Of a stretch of 64,000 bases of DNA, positions 60,491 through 64,000 are shown in pieces. The stretch is from contig SADC01001066.1 of assembly GCA_004194705.1 (NCBI GenBank), positions 1-64,000 of the forward strand, in the 5' to 3' direction. The notes below the pieces were generated by a model that was given only the letters and a program-made list of their open reading frames with translations, was not told the origin of the DNA and did no database searches. Every line of letters begins with the position of its first letter. Positions within the stretch are counted from its first letter, which is position 1. Both the position numbers and the translations under genes were made by a program. This DNA comes from Ditylenchus dipsaci (taxonomy: Eukaryota; Nematoda; Chromadorea; Rhabditida; Anguinidae).

Positions 60491-61340
60491 GATCCATTTG
60501 CCATAGGATGGAAGGTGTAAACGACAAAGCTCTACCGGACAAAGTTCTACCGTGACATAATCCTACCGCCATTTTATTTGATCATTGTATATAGGTTGTG
60601 CCTGTGTACATTCATACCTACATAGTGACCACGATAAAACAATTTCGGAAATTATTTTCTCGCTTGATAACATCATGTGTATGATCTCCGAGAGGTACTT
60701 GGCAAATTACCCTGCTTATATTAAAGTAGCGGGTACTCTACCCACGCTTAATCGCACCCAAACTACTACAAATCTTAAATCTCAGCTCGCTTAATCTATT
60801 CATATTTTCGCTATTCAAAGTGTCGTTTTTGGATTTTTAGGCTTCTGCCTTCTGACACTCCATTTTACCATGTTAAAAGATTAAAGTACCTCAGCCCCTT
60901 TTGATGATTGTCTTAGGCTTTGAAAAACGGAATACCGATACCGAAAACGCAACAAACTACTTTATAAATGGAAAAGTGTAAGAAAAAACATAGGCAGTGT
61001 TTGAATTTTAACCGCCCTAATAGAACCCTCAACCCCCCGAAGGGATAAACTTACTTGCACTTTTGACTTTGTGAGTTTCTTGGCGAGAAAATTAGTTTCA
61101 TCGCTGACTCACGCAGCGCTATGAAACCCGCTTACATAACACTCACAAAAACTCAAATCCGTGAAGAAATCACCTTGTAATTTTTAACTGAGCCAATGTG
61201 ACTCCATCCACCGATAAAACCACCTAGATAGTGACATAATCTCAGAAAACATGAGTTGCACAGAGACTACGAGCATATTTTATTTCCAACACACGATTGA
61301 CAAACACCACGAATAACAACAAATGAGACTGCAACTTCAA
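60491..61340. other. No gene; short repeats
   Basis: 60517-60560 has ACAAAGCTCTACCGG / ACAAAGTTCTACCGTG words. Remainder AT-rich, no exon supported. Confidence 0.4.
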
Positions 61341-61353
61341 TTCTGTTGGATTC

Positions 61354-61531
61354 TTAACGACGAGCAGCGTTCTTCAGCTCAACTGGAATGCTCAGGCCCT
61401 AAAAATATATATAACCTACCCTCACAAATTCGCTTGTTGGTGTGGAAATCACGCGTCAACTTAGGATAGTACTTCTCGATGATATTTCGCGAAGCCTTCT
61501 TGACTGTCTTGGTACGAACTCGGCCAACCAT
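61354..61531 (-). pseudogene. RPS17: Truncated ribosomal protein S17 gene
   Basis: Minus strand ATG at 61531 reads [20 protein letters not shown] then [17 protein letters not shown], the first 37 residues of RPS17 (40S subunit). The middle of the protein (about 80 residues) is absent. After a 21-nt GTAGGT..TTTTAG stretch, far shorter than any intron here, a frame reads [13 protein letters not shown] and stop, which I cannot match to RPS17 with certainty. A TTTTCAG acceptor (61579-61585) lies upstream and AATAAA downstream (about 61283 on plus as TTTATT). Best read as an internally deleted gene copy; a functional short paralogue is less likely. Confidence 0.75.
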
Positions 61532-61852
61532 TTTGTCTAGCGATTGAGATTTTGAATTTGCAGATCAGCGAAATAAACCTGAAAACAATACAAATCTACT
61601 CTTACCGCAGCACAAAGCCAAAACAAGCATTGAACAAGAAACGTGCACAACGACCACATTTTATATGAAACAGGGTAAACAAGAAGGGCGATAAAAAGAA
61701 ACATGTCGCACAGTTAGCGCTCAGCTACAAAATGGCACGAAAGGAATAATTTTTGGAAATTTTTTAAAAAGAGTTATGGCCATTTCCGAGTGAGGATTGC
61801 TGAATTTACAGTCCACCATTGTGTGCAAGGCCATAAAAAATTTTGAAATGAG

Positions 61853-61950
61853 AAACAAATTCAAATTTATTTTGTCTTCATCTGAAAAACTGGTGCCCGG
61901 GAATTCAAACATTTGAAATCAGACTTATTGGCGTGGGCATGCCCTTTAAG
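61853..61950. repeat. Half-arm of the 59990 palindrome
   Basis: Matches the left arm from AAATTCAAATTTATTTTG to GCATGCCCTTTAA, then stops at the palindrome centre. Confidence 0.85.
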
Positions 61951-62249
61951 TCTTTCTGTCATAGTCAGGTGTACTATATCGCCAAGAAAGACACAGTTAA
62001 AATCTTATAATAGTCTACAAATTATAATAAACGATGCGTAAAATGCCATGGCTAGATAAAAGTTGCAGAGGTTTTCCGTTTTTATTCGTTTTAGTCAAAA
62101 AAAAACGTGCACTTTAGTTATTTTGGATTGTTTGAGCAGTTCTAAGGGTAATTCGACTTTTCGACGCTAGATTCGGAATCAGCGACCCAAATTAACCCTT
62201 AAAACGATAAAAAAGTTATTTCTAACATTTTTCCACACAAAATGAATTT

Positions 62250-62990
62250 TTTGAAAAATTTTTTTGACTAAAATTTGACTTTTCGCCTTGGTCCCCAAGG
62301 CAATCCAACCTGAAAGGGTACCTGGATACCACAAAAAGATGGAATTTGAACATAGTTTTGTTGACTGGGGCCTACTGCATAAAGAAACTCTGGTATGCAT
62401 ACATTTTTATGCATCAAGAGTCACTTCCGAGTGACTTGTGTCTAAGGTATGTGGGTGTGCGCATCTCAACCCCAAGCAAACAAGCCCCTGCGGGTGCGCA
62501 GGATAACAAGACGAAAGAAGATGGGCAAATTTTGAGTAGTTTATGTATATCTTGTATATCTATGCAAATTTGTATATTTTGAGAACCATGTTAGGGGTCT
62601 TTCGGTCAGAGGCGTATCACACAGGGCCCACTAATAAGAAGATGTTGAACATAGTTTTGATTACTGGGGCCTACCGTATAAATAAACTCTGGTTTGCATG
62701 TTTTTTTCATGCATCCAGAGTCACTTTCGAGTGATTTGTGTCTAAGGTATGTGGGTGTGCGCATCTCAACCCCAAGCAACCAAGCGCAGGGGGCTTGGTT
62801 GGTTAGAGATGCGCGCACTCACTTACCTTAGACATGATTCCGAGAAAGACTCTTAATAAAAAAAGCCATAAAAAGACTCTTTTTGCCCAGCTCCAGTGAC
62901 CAAAACGGGGTAGAATACCTTAATACAAGGTAACTTGCCTTGGTCCCCCAAGGCAAAAATTCAAATTTTTTTCTTCAAAAAATCCATTTT
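62250..62990. mobile_element. M5 elements, two nested or tandem copies
   Basis: GCCTTGGTCCCCAAGGCAAT near 62286 and CCTTGGTCCCCCAAGGC near 62938 bound two successive copies of the inner M5 arm (TAAACTCTGGTTTGCATG, GAGTCACTTTCGAGTGA, AAGGTATGTGGGTGTGCGC). Only the second has its central hairpin (CAAGCAACCAAGC / GCTTGGTTGG). Confidence 0.65.
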
Positions 62991-63054
62991 TTGTGTGGCA
63001 AAATATTTTAATATTGACGCAGCTCGACCCCCATTACTGAAGGAAATATTCGAG

Positions 63055-63172
63055 GCAGAAATCAAAATTTGGCGGCGAAACTTTGTCCGGCGAAAATTGT
63101 CTGGCGAAAAATTGGTCGGCGAAAAATTGTCCGCGAAAAATTGGCGGGTAAAAATTGACCGGCACCGATTTT
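63055..63172. repeat. GGCGAAAAATTGTCC words
   Basis: Six units with variation (GGCGAAACTTTGTCC, GGCGAAAATTGTCTG). No inverted partner in the window. Confidence 0.55.
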
Positions 63173-63198
63173 TGAATTGGCGCCCATAAACTTGGCGC

Positions 63199-63250
63199 TA
63201 TACGTTTCCACGAAAAAGTTGCATTTGCAACTTTTTCGTGGAAACGTATA
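63199..63250. repeat. Perfect 25-nt hairpin
   Basis: TATACGTTTCCACGAAAAAG TTGCA and exact inverse with a 2-nt loop. Confidence 0.9.
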
Positions 63251-63574
63251 TACCCCAATTTTTTAAGTTCTGTGGCTGGTTTTTTAAAGTAAAATCAGGT
63301 CATAAATGTCAGATTTGATGCAGAACGAGTGGAAAATGGAAGGATTCAAAAATTTTGCTGGTCCCCGCCTTAAATTTTCGAAACGCATGACCCTTTAAGC
63401 CAGCCATATCACCAGAGAATTTCGAGCTACCAAGTTGCAAAAAAAAACCAATCCCTCGGGTAAATTAGTTTTCCTCAACAAAACTTTAGAATATGTTAAC
63501 CTCACTTATTGATCTAAATTGTTTTTTCCTAATTTTTTTTTTTTTTATAACACTTTAGTAACACTTTAGTAACA

Positions 63575-64000
63575 CATTTGTAACACTTTACTTGACCCCC
63601 CCCCTCCCCACGGCTGACCCACTTTTGATGACAATTTTGAAAAACCGATTGCATATTCGTGTTTCTCGACCCCGATTTAGGCGCCTACCAATCGTTTCCG
63701 GTAAAGTGAAAATAAATTTTTTTTCAAACCACAGGGGGGGTATCATGGATTTTAGTCGAAATTTGAAAAATTTGAATTCGCGCCTTTTGAATTTTGAAGG
63801 GATTAAGGGCTGTATAGGGAGGGGAAGGGAATAAAAGGGGCCACTTTTATGGCAGAACGTTAGAAAAAACATATATTGGTATATTCTGGCTGTCTTACCA
63901 TGTTTTTTAACTGAGCCGTGGCAAAAAGAGCCTCTATATGCATTTCATGATCAAGAGTACTTCTCGGAATCATGTCTAAGGTAAGTGAGTGCGCGCATCT
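63575..64000. mobile_element. M5 element, left half, cut by window end
   Basis: Same as 33400-33850: CTTGACCCCCCCCCTCCCC, GACCCCGATTTAGGCG, GGGAAGGGAATAAAAGGGG, but followed at once by the second-arm sequence (GGCAGAACGTTAGAAAAAAC, GAGTACTTCTCGGAATCATG), so its centre differs. Confidence 0.75.

Overview
This is a eukaryotic, metazoan window. The protein genes are split by short introns (about 50-70 nt) with GT..AG ends, and the recognisable products are animal housekeeping or signalling proteins: Rab5, Phactr, a UBE2E-type E2, WDR12, CIR1, the SNARE USE1 and RPS27. In several genes a splice-acceptor-like TTTCAG/TTTTAG lies 7-15 nt before the start codon with no donor in view, and WDR12, CIR1 and USE1 follow each other at about 100-190 nt spacing. 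That suggests spliced-leader trans-splicing and operons, as in nematodes, tunicates, rotifers or flatworms. I cannot name the phylum.

Layout. 1-10.4 kb: a histone H4 pseudogene cut by the window edge, then nested inverted-repeat elements. 10.4-18.5 kb: a Phactr gene on the minus strand whose 6.3 kb intron holds many elements. 18.7-24.1 kb: nested foldback elements, one with a decayed MULE-like transposase. 24.5-25.7 kb: an intact Rab5. 27.7 kb: a first exon of an unknown gene. 28.4-32.8 kb: a hAT-type element with 8-bp target duplications, a transposase tail and an unknown two-membrane-segment gene. 33.3-39.3 kb: nested large inverted-repeat elements, the inner one carrying a second histone H3 pseudogene. 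40.0-41.4 kb: a UBE2E-like E2. 41.8-46.9 kb: nested MITEs. 47.2-48.8 kb: an element carrying a multi-exon FLYWCH-domain gene. 49-52.3 kb: foldback arrays. 52.3-57.5 kb: the WDR12-CIR1-USE1-RPS27 cluster. 57.7-64 kb: more palindromic elements and a truncated RPS17.

The most unusual content is the repeat fraction. At least five families of inverted-repeat elements share one architecture: a conserved outer tip, then a copy-specific 'word' that is the same in both arms of one copy and often tandemly repeated inside it, but differs between copies of the same family, then a conserved inner core. Several have clean target duplications (TA, TAA, 4 bp, 8 bp or 9 bp). Some carry host-like genes: histone H3 (two copies with 4-bp duplications and identical 22-bp ends), possibly histone H4, the FLYWCH gene and the membrane-protein gene.

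Several conserved genes (WDR12, CIR1, USE1, UBE2E-like) each show one single-frame discrepancy. This may be assembly indels or real decay; the sequence alone does not decide. Coordinates of introns were placed by hand from reading frame and GT..AG, and should be read as models.
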